Shown piece by piece: positions 34,256 through 44,046 of a stretch of 64,000 nt of DNA. The stretch's first letter is position 1, and every line of letters starts with the position of its first letter. This DNA comes from UBA5066 sp046331465 (lineage in GTDB: Bacteria > Acidobacteriota > Thermoanaerobaculia > UBA5066): the NCBI GenBank assembly GCA_046331465.1, contig JAXLQV010000002.1, positions 868,001 through 932,000 of the forward strand, given 5' to 3'. The notes under the pieces are model-generated. The model did not search any database. It saw only the letters and a list, made by a program, of their open reading frames with translations, and was not told where the DNA came from. The position numbers were made by a program, and so were the translations under genes.

Positions 34256-37200
34256 ATGACGATCGCACGCCGGCTGCTCGTCCTGGTCGCCGTTCCGCTC
34301 CTCGCGCTCGTCGCGGTCGGCTTCTTCGTGACGAGGCAGCTCGACTTCATCGAGAAGCAGGGCCGGTCCGTCGCGGAGAAGCACGTCGTGAGCCTTCAGC
34401 TCCTCGGCAACATCTCCCGCGGCTACGGGGAGGGCCGGGTCCTCCTGCGCTCCTGCCTCCTCGCCCGGACGTCGGAGGAGCGGAAGGCGGCCGTCGAGGC
34501 CTTCGCCGCGAAGAAGATGGAGGTCCGCGCGCTCCTCGAGCGGTACGGCGACCTGGCCGTCTCGGACGACCGGGACCGGAGGCTCTACGACGACTACCGG
34601 CAGCTGAGCGCCGAGTGGGCCGCGAACGCCGAGAGGATCATGGGGATCGCCGAGAGGGAGCGGACGGAGGAGGCGATCGCCGAGCTCGGCGGCCGCATGA
34701 TGGAGGTCGGCGAGAGGCTGGGGGCGATCTCGGAGGAGTGGATCCGGCACAACGAGGAGCTCGCCACCGAGGCGAACGCCTCCGCGGTCGAGGCGATCGA
34801 GCGTTCGCGGCGCAACCTCCTCCTGGTGGTCGGCGTGGGCCTCCTCCTCACCGCGCTCGTCGGCATCGAGACGTCCCGCCGGATCGCCGGGCCGATCGGC
34901 GCCCTGAAGGAGTCCGTCGAGGCGATCGCCGCCGGGGACTACGGAAAGGCGGTCCCCTTCACGACCGTCGGCGACGAGACCGGCGCCCTCGCCCGCTCCA
35001 TCGACGTCCTGAAGGGCGGCGCGTCCGAGATGGCGGACCAGCGCTGGGTGAAGGCGTGCGTCGCGAAGCTCTCCGGCGAGGTCCAGGGCGCGGACTCCCT
35101 CCGCGAGCTCGGGGAGCGTCTCGTCTCGGGCCTCGTCCCCCTGCTCGGGTGCGGGGTCGCGGCCTTCTTCGTGAGGGAGGGGGCCGGGAACGCCTTCCGG
35201 CGGGCGGCGGCTTTCGGCCTCGAAGGAGGCGCTGAGGCGCCCGGGACGTTCGGCCCCGGAGAGGGACTCGTCGGCGAGTGCGCGCGGGCGGGGGCCATGG
35301 TCCGCCTGGAGGGCCTCCCGGCCGCCTACCTCCGGATCTCCTCCGGCCTCGGCAGCGCGGCCCCCTCCGAGGTGATGGCCTGGCCGGTGACCTCGCGCGA
35401 CGCGGTCCTCGCGGTCCTCGAGCTCGCCTCGTTCCGGCCGCTTTCGCCGCGCGAGAAGGCCCTCCTCGAGGAGCTCCTTCCCGTCGTCGCGTCGAGCCTC
35501 GAGATCCTCTCCCGCAACCTCCGGACCCGCGAGCTCCTCGAGCAGACGCAGGAGCAGGCGCGGGAGCTCGAGAAACAGACCGTCGCCCTGAGCGAGTCCC
35601 AGGAGGAGCTCGTCGCGCAGCAGGAGTCGCTGAAGGCGACGGAGGAGCGGACGCGCCTCATCCTCGAGTCGACCGCGGACGGGATCCTCGGAGTGGACAC
35701 GGGGGGCCGGATCGACTTCGTCAACGACGCCGCCTGCCGGATCCTGGGCTTCGAGGCGCACGAGCTGGCCGGTGCCCCCTCCCACGACCTCCTCCACCAC
35801 CACCGGCCCGACGGGAGCGAGTACCCCCGCGAGGAGTGCCCGATGTTCGCGGCCTACGCGAAGGGCGTGACGAGCCGCGTCGACGACGAGCACCTCTTCC
35901 GCAGGGACGGCACGAGCGTCCCGGTCGAGTACGGGGCCCGGCCGATCGAGAAGGACGGCGCGGTCGTCGGGGCGGTCATCAGCTTCCGCGACATCACGGA
36001 GCGCCTCCGGGCGCAGCGGCGCCTCCGGCAGACGGAGCAGTTCTTCCGGAGCGTCCTCGAGCTCGCGCCGGACGGCCTCATGGTGGCCGACTCGGACGGG
36101 ATCATCCGCCTCGTGAACGCCCAGTGCGTGAAGCTCTTCGGCTGCGCGCGCGAGGAGCTCGTCGGCCACCGCGTCGAGGAGCTCGTCCCGGACGAGGTCC
36201 GCGGGGGGCATGCCGGCCTTCGCCGCTCCTTCCACGCCGCCGGGGAGGCCCGGGCGATGGGGACCGGGCGGACGCTGACCGCGCGGCGCCGGGACGGCAC
36301 GCTCTTCCCGGCCGAGATCGGCCTCAGCCCCCTGCCGGTCGACGCGGAGGAGCGCGAGCAGGTCGCCGTCTCGATCCGCGACATCACGGAGCGGGTGCAG
36401 GCCGAGCAGGCCCTCGTCGAGAGCGAGAGGAAGACGCGGCGCATCCTGGAGACGACGAGCGAGGGCTTCTGGCTGATCGACACCGCGACGAGGACCGTCG
36501 AGGTGAACGAGGCGATGTGCCAGATCCTGGGCCGGGCGCGCGAGGAGATCGTCGGCCGGTCGATCCTCGACTTCGTCGACGAGGAGAACGCGCGGATCTT
36601 CCGGGAGAACGTCGCCCGGCGGGCGCGGGGCGAGATGGGCTCCTACGAGGTCTCCCTCCTCCGCGCGGACGGGAGCCTCGTCCCCTGCCAGGTCCACGCG
36701 ACGCCGCTGACCGGCGACAAGGGGGAGAAGATCGGGTCGTTCGGGATGTTCAGCGACATCACCGAGCGGAAGAGGGCCGAGGCGGAGCTGAAGGCGGCCA
36801 AGGAGACGGCCGAGGACGCGACCCGGGCCAAGTCCGAGTTCCTCGCGAACATGAGCCACGAGATCCGGACGCCGATGAACGCGATCATCGGCCTGTCGCA
36901 CCTCGCGCTCCGGACCCAGATGACCGCCAAGCAGCGCGACTACATCGGCAAGGTCCACAACGCCGGCACGTCGCTCCTCGGGGTCATCAACGACATCCTC
37001 GACTTCTCGAAGATCGAGGCGGGGAAGCTCGAGATCGAGACGACGACGTTCCGGCTCGACGAGGTCATCAGCTCGGTCACGACGCTGACCGCGCAGAAGG
37101 CGCACGAGAAGGGGCTCGAGTTCCTCGCCCACGTCTCGCCGGAGGTCCCGGAGCACCTTCTCGGCGACCCGCTCCGCCTCGGGCAGATCCTGACCAACTT

Positions 37201-39085
37201 CGTGAACAACGCCGTCAAGTTCACGCAGACCGGCGAGATCCGGCTGAACATCGGCCTCCTCGAGCGGACGGGGGAGAAGGCGAAGCTGGAGTTCTCCGTG
37301 CGCGACACGGGGATCGGGATGACGAAGGAGCAGTCGGCGAAGCTCTTCCAGCCCTTCACCCAGGCCGACACGTCGACGACGCGCAAGCACGGCGGGACGG
37401 GGCTCGGCCTGACGATCTGCCGGAAGCTCGTGGAGCTGATGGGGGGCCAGATCCGCCTCGAGAGCGAGGCGGGCGTCGGGAGCACGTTCACGTTCACTCT
37501 CTGGCTCGGCGTCGGCCACGCGACGGGGACCGGGAACGTCGTCCCGCGGCGGTTCGACTCCCTCCGGATCCTCGTCGTCGACGACAACGCCGCGGCGCGG
37601 GAGATCCTCGTCGAGTCGCTCGCGACGCTCTCGGAGCACGTCGACGCGGTCAGCTCCGGCCCGGAGGCGATCGCGGCGATCCGGGAGCGGGACGCGGACG
37701 CGCCCTACGACATCGTCTTCATGGACTGGAAGATGCCCGGGATGGACGGGCTCCAGGCGACGCGCGCCATCAAGGGGGACGCGGGGCTCCACAGGCAGCC
37801 CGCGGTCGTCATCGTCACCGCCTTCGGCCGCGAGGAGGTCCGCGAGGAGGCCGAGCATCTCCACGTCGACGGCTTCCTCCTGAAGCCCGTCACGAAGTCG
37901 ATGCTCGTCGACACGATGGTGAGCATCTTCGCGGCCGGGAGCGAGGGTGAGTCCGCCGCGCCGGGGCACGCCGACGAGAGCGCGCGTCTCGCCGGCCTGC
38001 GCGTCCTCCTCGCCGAGGACAACGAGATCAACCAGCAGATCGCCGTCGAGCTCCTCGAGGGGTGCGGGGCCTCCGTCGCCGTCGCGAACAACGGGCGCGA
38101 GGCGGTGGAGAAGCTCTTCGGCGCCGCTTTTCCGCCCCCGTACGACCTCGTCCTGATGGACCTGCAGATGCCGGAGATGGACGGCTACCAGGCGACGCGG
38201 AAGATCCGCTCCGACGCCCGCTTCGCGCCGCTCCCGATCGTCGCGATGACGGCCCACGCGACGATGGAGGAGCGGCAGCGCTGCCTCGAGGCGGGGATGG
38301 ACGACCACGTCGCCAAGCCGATCGACCCGGCGCTCCTCTTCGAGACACTCGAGAGGCACCGGCGCCCGGGGCAGGGGGCCGCCGCGGCTCCCTCGCCGGT
38401 GCCGGCGCGGGCCGCGTCCGCCGCGCCGCCGGCCGCCGCTCTGCCGGCCGGGGCTCCGGGCGCGGTGGAGGTCCCGGCGGTCGACGGCCTCGACACCGGG
38501 GACGGCCTCCGGCGGGTCGCCGGGAACCGGAAGCTCTACGTGAAGCTCCTCCGCGAGTTCGTCGCCAGGCAGGGGCCCGCCGCCGACGAGGCCGCCGCGG
38601 CGCTCGCCCGGGGCGACACGGCCGTCGCCGAGAGGCTCGCCCACACCGTCAAGGGGGTCGCCGGGAGCCTCGGCGCCCGGGGCGTGCAGGAGGCGGCCGG
38701 CGTGCTCGAGAAGGGGATCGCGGCGAACCTCCCGCCCGCCGGGACGGAGCCGCTCCTCGCGATCTTCCGCGACCGGCTCGCCTCCTTCGTCGGCGCGCTC
38801 CGCGAGGCGCTCCCGGAGGAAGAGGCCGCCGCGGAGCCGTCCGCCCCGGCCGCGCCCCCGGACCCGGCCGTGGCGCAGGAGGCCGTGGCGCGGATGCTCG
38901 CCCTCCTCGGCGACTTCGACCCCGAGGCCGAGGAGTGCCTCGAGGCGCACCGCGACGTCTTCCGCTGGCTCCTCCCGGCCGAGGGACTGGCCCGCTTCGC
39001 CGAGGAGGTCGGGGGCTTCGCCTTCGCCGAGGCGCGCGCCCGGCTCGAGGCCGCGGCCCGCGAGAAGGGGGCGCTCCCGTCGTGA
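34256..39085 (+). CDS. Hybrid sensor histidine kinase: HAMP-GAF-PAS3-HisKA-HATPase-REC2-Hpt
   Basis: 1609 residues. TM1 (about 6-26) and TM2 (about 187-205) flank a helical periplasmic sensor, then HAMP (about 207-260), GAF-like (about 290-420), a coiled coil (about 425-465), three PAS domains (about 465-840), HisKA with H868 (NMSHEIRTPMNAI), HATPase (GTGLGLTICRKLVELMGG), REC1 with D1157 (MDWKMPGMDG), REC2 with D1302 (MDLQMPEMDG), an Ala/Pro linker and Hpt with H1463 (LAHTVKGVAG). A complete internal His-Asp-His relay can hand phosphate to the REC-cyclase gene, whose GTG overlaps this stop. Confidence 0.93.
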   Translation: MTIARRLLVLVAVPLLALVAVGFFVTRQLDFIEKQGRSVAEKHVVSLQLLGNISRGYGEGRVLLRSCLLARTSEERKAAVEAFAAKKMEVRALLERYGDLAVSDDRDRRLYDDYRQLSAEWAANAERIMGIAERERTEEAIAELGGRMMEVGERLGAISEEWIRHNEELATEANASAVEAIERSRRNLLLVVGVGLLLTALVGIETSRRIAGPIGALKESVEAIAAGDYGKAVPFTTVGDETGALARSIDVLKGGASEMADQRWVKACVAKLSGEVQGADSLRELGERLVSGLVPLLGCGVAAFFVREGAGNAFRRAAAFGLEGGAEAPGTFGPGEGLVGECARAGAMVRLEGLPAAYLRISSGLGSAAPSEVMAWPVTSRDAVLAVLELASFRPLSPREKALLEELLPVVASSLEILSRNLRTRELLEQTQEQARELEKQTVALSESQEELVAQQESLKATEERTRLILESTADGILGVDTGGRIDFVNDAACRILGFEAHELAGAPSHDLLHHHRPDGSEYPREECPMFAAYAKGVTSRVDDEHLFRRDGTSVPVEYGARPIEKDGAVVGAVISFRDITERLRAQRRLRQTEQFFRSVLELAPDGLMVADSDGIIRLVNAQCVKLFGCAREELVGHRVEELVPDEVRGGHAGLRRSFHAAGEARAMGTGRTLTARRRDGTLFPAEIGLSPLPVDAEEREQVAVSIRDITERVQAEQALVESERKTRRILETTSEGFWLIDTATRTVEVNEAMCQILGRAREEIVGRSILDFVDEENARIFRENVARRARGEMGSYEVSLLRADGSLVPCQVHATPLTGDKGEKIGSFGMFSDITERKRAEAELKAAKETAEDATRAKSEFLANMSHEIRTPMNAIIGLSHLALRTQMTAKQRDYIGKVHNAGTSLLGVINDILDFSKIEAGKLEIETTTFRLDEVISSVTTLTAQKAHEKGLEFLAHVSPEVPEHLLGDPLRLGQILTNFVNNAVKFTQTGEIRLNIGLLERTGEKAKLEFSVRDTGIGMTKEQSAKLFQPFTQADTSTTRKHGGTGLGLTICRKLVELMGGQIRLESEAGVGSTFTFTLWLGVGHATGTGNVVPRRFDSLRILVVDDNAAAREILVESLATLSEHVDAVSSGPEAIAAIRERDADAPYDIVFMDWKMPGMDGLQATRAIKGDAGLHRQPAVVIVTAFGREEVREEAEHLHVDGFLLKPVTKSMLVDTMVSIFAAGSEGESAAPGHADESARLAGLRVLLAEDNEINQQIAVELLEGCGASVAVANNGREAVEKLFGAAFPPPYDLVLMDLQMPEMDGYQATRKIRSDARFAPLPIVAMTAHATMEERQRCLEAGMDDHVAKPIDPALLFETLERHRRPGQGAAAAPSPVPARAASAAPPAAALPAGAPGAVEVPAVDGLDTGDGLRRVAGNRKLYVKLLREFVARQGPAADEAAAALARGDTAVAERLAHTVKGVAGSLGARGVQEAAGVLEKGIAANLPPAGTEPLLAIFRDRLASFVGALREALPEEEAAAEPSAPAAPPDPAVAQEAVARMLALLGDFDPEAEECLEAHRDVFRWLLPAEGLARFAEEVGGFAFAEARARLEAAAREKGALPS

Positions 39086-40095
39086 CCGCGCCCCTCGCGA
39101 GCCGGATCCTCGTCGTCGACGACACGCCGGCGAACGTCCAGACGCTCGCCGCGATCCTGAAGGAGAAGGGCTACCGGATCAGCGTCGCCACGAACGGGAG
39201 GCAGGCGCTCGAGGTCGTCGAGAAGGTGGAGCCCGACCTCATCCTCCTCGACGTCATGATGCCGGAGATAGACGGCTTCGAGACCTGCCGGCGCCTCAAG
39301 GCCTCGGAGAGGTGGCACGCGATCCCGGTCATCTTCCTGACGGCGAAGACCGAGACGGCGGACATCGTGCAGGGGTTCGAGCTCGGCGCCGTGGACTACG
39401 TCGCCAAGCCGTTCAACGCCCACGAGCTCCTCGCGCGGGTCCACACGCACCTGACGATGGACCACCTGCGGCGCGAGAACGAGCGTCTCCTCCTGAACAT
39501 CCTCCCGGGCGCGATCGCCGACCGGCTCCGCTCCGGGGAGGAGGGGATCGCCGACCGGTTCGAGGAGGTCACGGTCCTCTTCGCCGACATCGTCGGCTTC
39601 ACGCAGATGGCCTCGGCGATGCCGGCGGGCGACGTCGTCGACCTTCTGAACGACCTCTTCTCGCGCTTCGACCTCGCCGCGCGCGAGCTCGGGATCGAGA
39701 AGATCAAGACGATCGGCGACGCCTACATGGCCGTCTGCGGGCTTCCGGACGCGCACGTCGACCACGCGGACCGGATGGTGCGGATGGCCCTCCGGATCCA
39801 GGAGATCGCCCGGGCGTTCGGCGAGGAGCGGGGGACGCCGGTGCGGCTCCGCGTCGGCGTCAACACCGGGCCCGTCGTCGCGGGCGTCATCGGCCGGAGC
39901 AAGTTCATCTACGACCTCTGGGGCGACACGGTGAACCTCGCGAGCCGGATGGAGTCGTACGGGGTCCCCGGCGCGATCCAGGTGACGCGGAGCGTCTTCG
40001 AGAAGCTCGAAGGCCGCTACCCGTTCGTCGCGCGCGGCTTCGTCGACGTGAAGGGGAAGGGGCCGGTCGAGGCCTGGACGCTCGGCGTGCCCTGA
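39082..40095 (+). CDS. Response regulator with class III adenylate cyclase output
   Basis: 337 residues, GTG start overlapping the hybrid kinase stop. The REC domain has D57 (LLDVMMPEIDG). A short signalling helix precedes the class III cyclase domain (about 150-335), with metal-binding aspartates in LFADIVGFT and in IKTIGDAYM. The purine-selecting pair is Lys (KTIGD) and Asp (LWGDTVNLASR), the adenylate rather than guanylate cyclase signature. The kinase relay should therefore control cAMP synthesis. Confidence 0.9.
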   Translation: MTAPLASRILVVDDTPANVQTLAAILKEKGYRISVATNGRQALEVVEKVEPDLILLDVMMPEIDGFETCRRLKASERWHAIPVIFLTAKTETADIVQGFELGAVDYVAKPFNAHELLARVHTHLTMDHLRRENERLLLNILPGAIADRLRSGEEGIADRFEEVTVLFADIVGFTQMASAMPAGDVVDLLNDLFSRFDLAARELGIEKIKTIGDAYMAVCGLPDAHVDHADRMVRMALRIQEIARAFGEERGTPVRLRVGVNTGPVVAGVIGRSKFIYDLWGDTVNLASRMESYGVPGAIQVTRSVFEKLEGRYPFVARGFVDVKGKGPVEAWTLGVP

Positions 40096-40110
40096 GCGGC
40101 ACGAGCCTCC

Positions 40111-40128
40111 CGGGACCCCAGCGTCCCG
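40111..40128. terminator. Bidirectional hairpin between cyclase and PP2C genes
   Basis: CGGGAC (40111-40116) and GTCCCG (40123-40128) pair around a 6-base loop between two convergent genes; the stem abuts the PP2C stop codon. Confidence 0.5.
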
Positions 40129-41274
40129 CTACGCCAGGCGCCGGCGGACCGCGACGACCGTGATGTCGTCGGACTGGGGCGCTCCGGCGGCGTGACGTCT
40201 CACGTCGGCGAAGACGCCGTCGACGATCTCTTTCACGCTCCCGCGCGGCCGTGAGAGGAGGCCCGCGACGAGCTTCTCCTCGCCGAACTCGTTCTCCTCG
40301 GGGTCCATCGCCTCCGAGACGCCGTCGGAGTAGAAGACGAGGGTGTCGCCCGGCGCGAAGTCGGCCGAGTGGCTCGTGTACTTCGCGACCGGGAAGAGGC
40401 CGGCGATGAGTCCCGTCGACGGGAACGGCGTCGTCGCGACGCCGTCGGCCGAGAGGAGGACCGGCGACGGGTGGCCCGCGTTCGCGACGTGGACCTTCCC
40501 CGAGGCCAGGTCGAAGACGGTGCAGATCAGCGTGACGAAGAGCTGCCCGCGGTTCGTGGCCGCGAGCTCCTCGTTCAGCCGCGCGAGGACGACCTCCGGG
40601 GCGGCGTGCTCGCGCGCGAGCGACCGGAGGAGCGTCATCGTGACGGCCATGAAGAGCGAGGCGGGGATCCCCTTGCCCGAGACGTCGCCGACGGCGAGGA
40701 AGAGGCGGTCGGGCGCCGTGCGGAGCGCGAGGTAGAGGTCGCCGCCGACGTGCTGCGCCGGCTCGAGGACGGCGTGGAGGTCGAGGCCGCTGCCCTCGGC
40801 GCAGCTCTCGAGCTCGGAGGGGAGGAGGCCGAGCTGGATCTCCTTCGCGATGGAGAGGTCGCGCTCGAGCGCGGCCTTCACCGCGTCCGAGTACGCCTTC
40901 GCCTTGAGGAGCGAGCGGACGCGCGCCTTCACCTCGAGGACCTCGAACGGCTTCGTCAGGTAGTCGTTCGCGCCGAGCTCGAAGCCCTTCGCCTTGTCGG
41001 CGACGTCCTCGAGCGAGGAGAGGAACATGACGGGGAGCTCGCGCGTCGAGGCCTCGCCCCGGAGGCGCCGGAGGACCTCGTAGCCGTCGATCCCCGGCAT
41101 GACGATGTCGAGGAGGACGATGTCGGGCTGGCTCGCCTCGACGGCCTTCAGGGCGGACTCGCCGTCGAGCGCGACGCTGATCCTGTAGTCGCCCTTCAGC
41201 GCCTCGGCGAGGAGCTGGACGTTGGACCTCACGTCGTCGACGATCAGGACGCGGCAGTCGGAGAGATCTTTCAT
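40129..41274 (-). CDS. Response regulator with PP2C (RsbU/SpoIIE) phosphatase output
   Basis: 381 residues. The REC domain has D56 (LLDIVMPGIDG) and is followed by a helical linker and a PPM/SpoIIE phosphatase (about 165-380). Its metal-binding aspartates lie in GGDLYLAL, GDVSGKG, FYSDGVSEA and SDDITVV. Such proteins dephosphorylate an anti-sigma antagonist when their REC domain is phosphorylated. Divergent from an RsbW-like kinase and next to a STAS antagonist, it completes a partner-switching set. Confidence 0.9.
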   Translation of the reverse strand: MKDLSDCRVLIVDDVRSNVQLLAEALKGDYRISVALDGESALKAVEASQPDIVLLDIVMPGIDGYEVLRRLRGEASTRELPVMFLSSLEDVADKAKGFELGANDYLTKPFEVLEVKARVRSLLKAKAYSDAVKAALERDLSIAKEIQLGLLPSELESCAEGSGLDLHAVLEPAQHVGGDLYLALRTAPDRLFLAVGDVSGKGIPASLFMAVTMTLLRSLAREHAAPEVVLARLNEELAATNRGQLFVTLICTVFDLASGKVHVANAGHPSPVLLSADGVATTPFPSTGLIAGLFPVAKYTSHSADFAPGDTLVFYSDGVSEAMDPEENEFGEEKLVAGLLSRPRGSVKEIVDGVFADVRRHAAGAPQSDDITVVAVRRRLA

Positions 41275-41423
41275 CGAGGGGGCCTTTCGGCGGGCGTCGT
41301 GCCGCCCCGGGAACGTGGCAACGTAGTGGGCCGGGCAGCCGGCGTCAAGGGGAGAGGCGGCAGGGGCGGGGCGAGGGGAGGCCGGCCGCCAGATTCCGCT
41401 TCCCCGGGGGTTACGATCGGAAC

Positions 41424-41882
41424 GTGCCCGCCGTCCCCGGGAAGCCTTCCGGCAGTGCCGTGCCGGTTCCGTTCCGAGCCGAGCTGAGAGCGGACGCGGA
41501 AGAGGCGGCGCGCGTGCGGGAGGAGTTCATCCTCTTCTGCGAGGGCTCCGGGGTCCCCTCGCCCGCGATCGACGAACTGGCGCTCGCGCTCGCCGAAACC
41601 CTCGACAACGTCATCGAGCACGCCTACGCGGGAAGGCCGGGCGGAGTCGTCCTCGTCGAGGCGGCGGTGGAACGGGCGGGGGGCGTCCGTCTCGAGGTGC
41701 GCGACCGTGGCCCGGCGTTCGACCCGACCGCCGCTGCCGACCCGGCGCCGGTGCCGCTCGAAGAGCGGAGCTTCGGCGGGTTCGGCCTGAAGCTCGTGCG
41801 CAGCCTCGTCGACGAGGTGCGGTACGAGAGGCGGGACGGCGAGAATCGCCTCGTCCTCGTGAAGCGGCCCGCGGGGCCCTGA
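41424..41882 (+). CDS. RsbW/SpoIIAB-like anti-sigma serine kinase (HATPase)
   Basis: 152 residues from a GTG start. The GHKL ATPase motifs are visible: the N-box in LALALAETLDNVIEHAY, G1 EVRDRGPAFDP and the G2-like FGGFGLKLVRSL. Proteins of this class phosphorylate a STAS antagonist or bind a sigma factor. The STAS gene follows 52 bases downstream and the PP2C gene is divergent. Confidence 0.83.
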   Translation: MPAVPGKPSGSAVPVPFRAELRADAEEAARVREEFILFCEGSGVPSPAIDELALALAETLDNVIEHAYAGRPGGVVLVEAAVERAGGVRLEVRDRGPAFDPTAAADPAPVPLEERSFGGFGLKLVRSLVDEVRYERRDGENRLVLVKRPAGP

Positions 41883-41934
41883 CCCGGGTTCGTGCGTGTA
41901 CGATCCCTCGCAGGGATCGACAGGAGAGATCGAC

Positions 41935-42318
41935 ATGGCGCTGAGCATCGACGTACGGAGATCGGAATCCAGCCGCTTTTCGGCGCGCGTCGTCCTCGTC
42001 GGGAGCCTCGACGGCACGACCGCCCCCGACCTCGAGAAGGCCCTCGTGCCGCTCCTCGACTCGGTCCACCACCTCGTCTTCGACCTCGCCGGCCTGAAGT
42101 TCATCTCGAGCGCCGGAATCCGCGTGCTCCTGAAGGCGCGCAAGGAGCTGAAGGCCGTCGACGGCTCCTTCGCGATGCAGAACCTGCAGCCGCAGATCCA
42201 GAAGGTGTTCGAGATCATCGGGTCTCTGCCGGGCGTCTCGATCTTCTCGAGCGAGGCCGAGCTCGACGCCTACCTCGCGGCGATGCAAAAGAAGTTCTCG
42301 GGCACGCCGGGGGCCTGA
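41935..42318 (+). CDS. STAS-domain anti-sigma factor antagonist
   Basis: 127 residues from ATG 41935 (CAGGAG upstream). Compact STAS domain with the regulatory serine region LKFISSAGIRVLLKA; S58 is the likely phosphorylation site toggled by the neighbouring RsbW-like kinase and PP2C phosphatase. Its stop is 3 bases from the convergent multiheme cytochrome stop. Confidence 0.88.
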   Translation: MALSIDVRRSESSRFSARVVLVGSLDGTTAPDLEKALVPLLDSVHHLVFDLAGLKFISSAGIRVLLKARKELKAVDGSFAMQNLQPQIQKVFEIIGSLPGVSIFSSEAELDAYLAAMQKKFSGTPGA

Positions 42319-42321
42319 AGC

Positions 42322-44046
42322 TCAGCCTTTCCCGGGCGCCGCGCGCCGCACGTCAACGGGGAACGTGCGGGGGGCCGTGCAGCGGGTCGTGCCGCGCGCC
42401 TGGCGCTCCCGCGAGGCGGCGAAGTCCTTCCAGACAGGATCGGCCGGCTTCCCGTGGCACGGCAGGCACGCGCCGACGGCGCGCGCGCGCCCGACCTCGC
42501 CGGCGTCGAGCCCGCGGAGTCCGACGCGCGTGCCGGGTCCCGGCTCCTGCGACGCGAGGTGGCAGCTCGCGCAGGTGCGCGCCCGCTTCCCCGTGGAATG
42601 CGGGTCGTACGAGGACCAGAGGCGTCGAGCGAGCTTCGCCCCTCCCGCCCCGGTCGCGTCGAGGTCCATGACCATGCCGGGGACGGCCGGCGCGATCTTC
42701 CCGTCCGCGCGGACGGCGAGCGAGGGAGGCTTCGCCCCGTAACCCTCCGAGCTCTCGATCCAGCGGCCCGGCGTCTCCTTCCCCTTCGCGAAGTCCCACT
42801 GCTGCCCTTCGCGCTCGAAGCGCGTGTGGCAGCTGTCGCAGGTCGGAGCCCACGCCGCGTGGCAGGCGCTGCACGTCAGGCGCTCGTGGCCGCGGAGCGC
42901 GTGGTCCGCGTCGTCGGGCGTCGACTTCGTCGCGAGCGCGACGCCCTGTCCCTTCCGGAGCGTGACCCACCCGGAGGCCGTGGGACGCAGGTTCCAGAGC
43001 GGCGTGCCGCGCCGTCCGAGGCGGACCTTCTCTTCCGGCGGGCGCGTCTCGCCCCGCTGGCGGAGGAGGTCGCGCGAGACCGGGTCCTTCACGTCGCGCC
43101 ACGCAGCCTCGCCCCCTTCGCGGACCGGCCCGTGGCACGCCTCGCACGTCACCTCGACCTGTTCCTCCTCGTGCTCCCGCGGGGTGCCATCGCCCATCAG
43201 GTCGGTGTGGAGGTGGCAGTCGACGCAGGAGAGGCCGGCGAGGCGGTGGACGTCGGCCTCGGCGCGGCAGGCGGGGCGCCCGTCGTGGAGCGTCGTCGCG
43301 GCCGCGCCGCAGGCGCCGGCCTGCGCCTTCTCGACCTCGTAGAGGCCTTCGTACGTCAGGGCGATCCGGCCGCTCCGGCTGTGGCAGCCGAGGCAGCGGT
43401 CGTCGGTGACGCGGGCGTCGACGGGCGGGTGGGGGCGCGGCACCGCGCCGGGAAGCCGCCGCGCGACGTGGCAGGCCGAGCAGCCGCTGCCGTTGCCGTG
43501 GATCGCGTCGTCGCGGTTGCCGCGGAGGGCGTGGAGGTGGCAGCCGCCGCAGAGCTTGCCGAGGTGGCGCTCGGCGGGGGAGGGGTCCGCCTTCGCGAGC
43601 GTCTCGACCATCGTCGTGGAGCCGCGCGGCTCGGCCATCTCGCCGAAGGCCCATCGGTCCACGGAGACGATGCCGCTCGCCCGCGCCATGAGCGACGTCG
43701 CGACGCGCTGCGCCTCGCGGACGTGGCAGCCGGGGCGGCCGCAAGTGCGCGCCACGCTCCGGAGGGCTCCCGGCTCGGGTTCCATGCCGGCATGTGCGCG
43801 GGTCTTGTCGAACGCGAGAGGGTTCCCGAGGTGGCAGGAGGAGCAGCCGACCGCGGCGCGGGCGTGGGAGCCCCCCGGGTCCTCCTCGGGACGCACGTGG
43901 CACGTGACGCAGCGCTCGGCCTTCCCCCCGGCCCGGCCGGGGCCGCGCCCGATCTCGGTCGCGCGCTGCCGCTCCCGGCCGAGCGCGACGAGGAGCCCCG
44001 CGAGCGCGAGGAGGAGCCCGACGACGAGCGTCCGCGTCCGGAACAT
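42322..44046 (-). CDS. Multiheme c-type cytochrome (11 CxxCH plus one CX4CH)
   Basis: 574 residues with an N-terminal signal anchor (TLVVGLLLALAGLLVAL). I count eleven CxxCH motifs (among them CVTCH, CSSCH, CGGCH, CSACH, CLGCH, CVDCH, CEACH, CDSCH, CASCH, CLPCH) and one CGRPGCH that could attach a twelfth heme. No catalytic signature of a known reductase family is obvious. The start overlaps the stop of the cytochrome b gene (TGATG), so it is the probable electron acceptor of the Rieske/cytochrome b pair upstream. Confidence 0.88.
   Translation of the reverse strand: MFRTRTLVVGLLLALAGLLVALGRERQRATEIGRGPGRAGGKAERCVTCHVRPEEDPGGSHARAAVGCSSCHLGNPLAFDKTRAHAGMEPEPGALRSVARTCGRPGCHVREAQRVATSLMARASGIVSVDRWAFGEMAEPRGSTTMVETLAKADPSPAERHLGKLCGGCHLHALRGNRDDAIHGNGSGCSACHVARRLPGAVPRPHPPVDARVTDDRCLGCHSRSGRIALTYEGLYEVEKAQAGACGAAATTLHDGRPACRAEADVHRLAGLSCVDCHLHTDLMGDGTPREHEEEQVEVTCEACHGPVREGGEAAWRDVKDPVSRDLLRQRGETRPPEEKVRLGRRGTPLWNLRPTASGWVTLRKGQGVALATKSTPDDADHALRGHERLTCSACHAAWAPTCDSCHTRFEREGQQWDFAKGKETPGRWIESSEGYGAKPPSLAVRADGKIAPAVPGMVMDLDATGAGGAKLARRLWSSYDPHSTGKRARTCASCHLASQEPGPGTRVGLRGLDAGEVGRARAVGACLPCHGKPADPVWKDFAASRERQARGTTRCTAPRTFPVDVRRAAPGKG

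Noticed and set aside
33668..38950. 1760-codon minus-strand reading frame opposite the hybrid kinase
   Set aside because: It is the complement of a well-supported kinase with all domain motifs; its translation is repetitive Arg/Glu/Leu with no recognisable domain.
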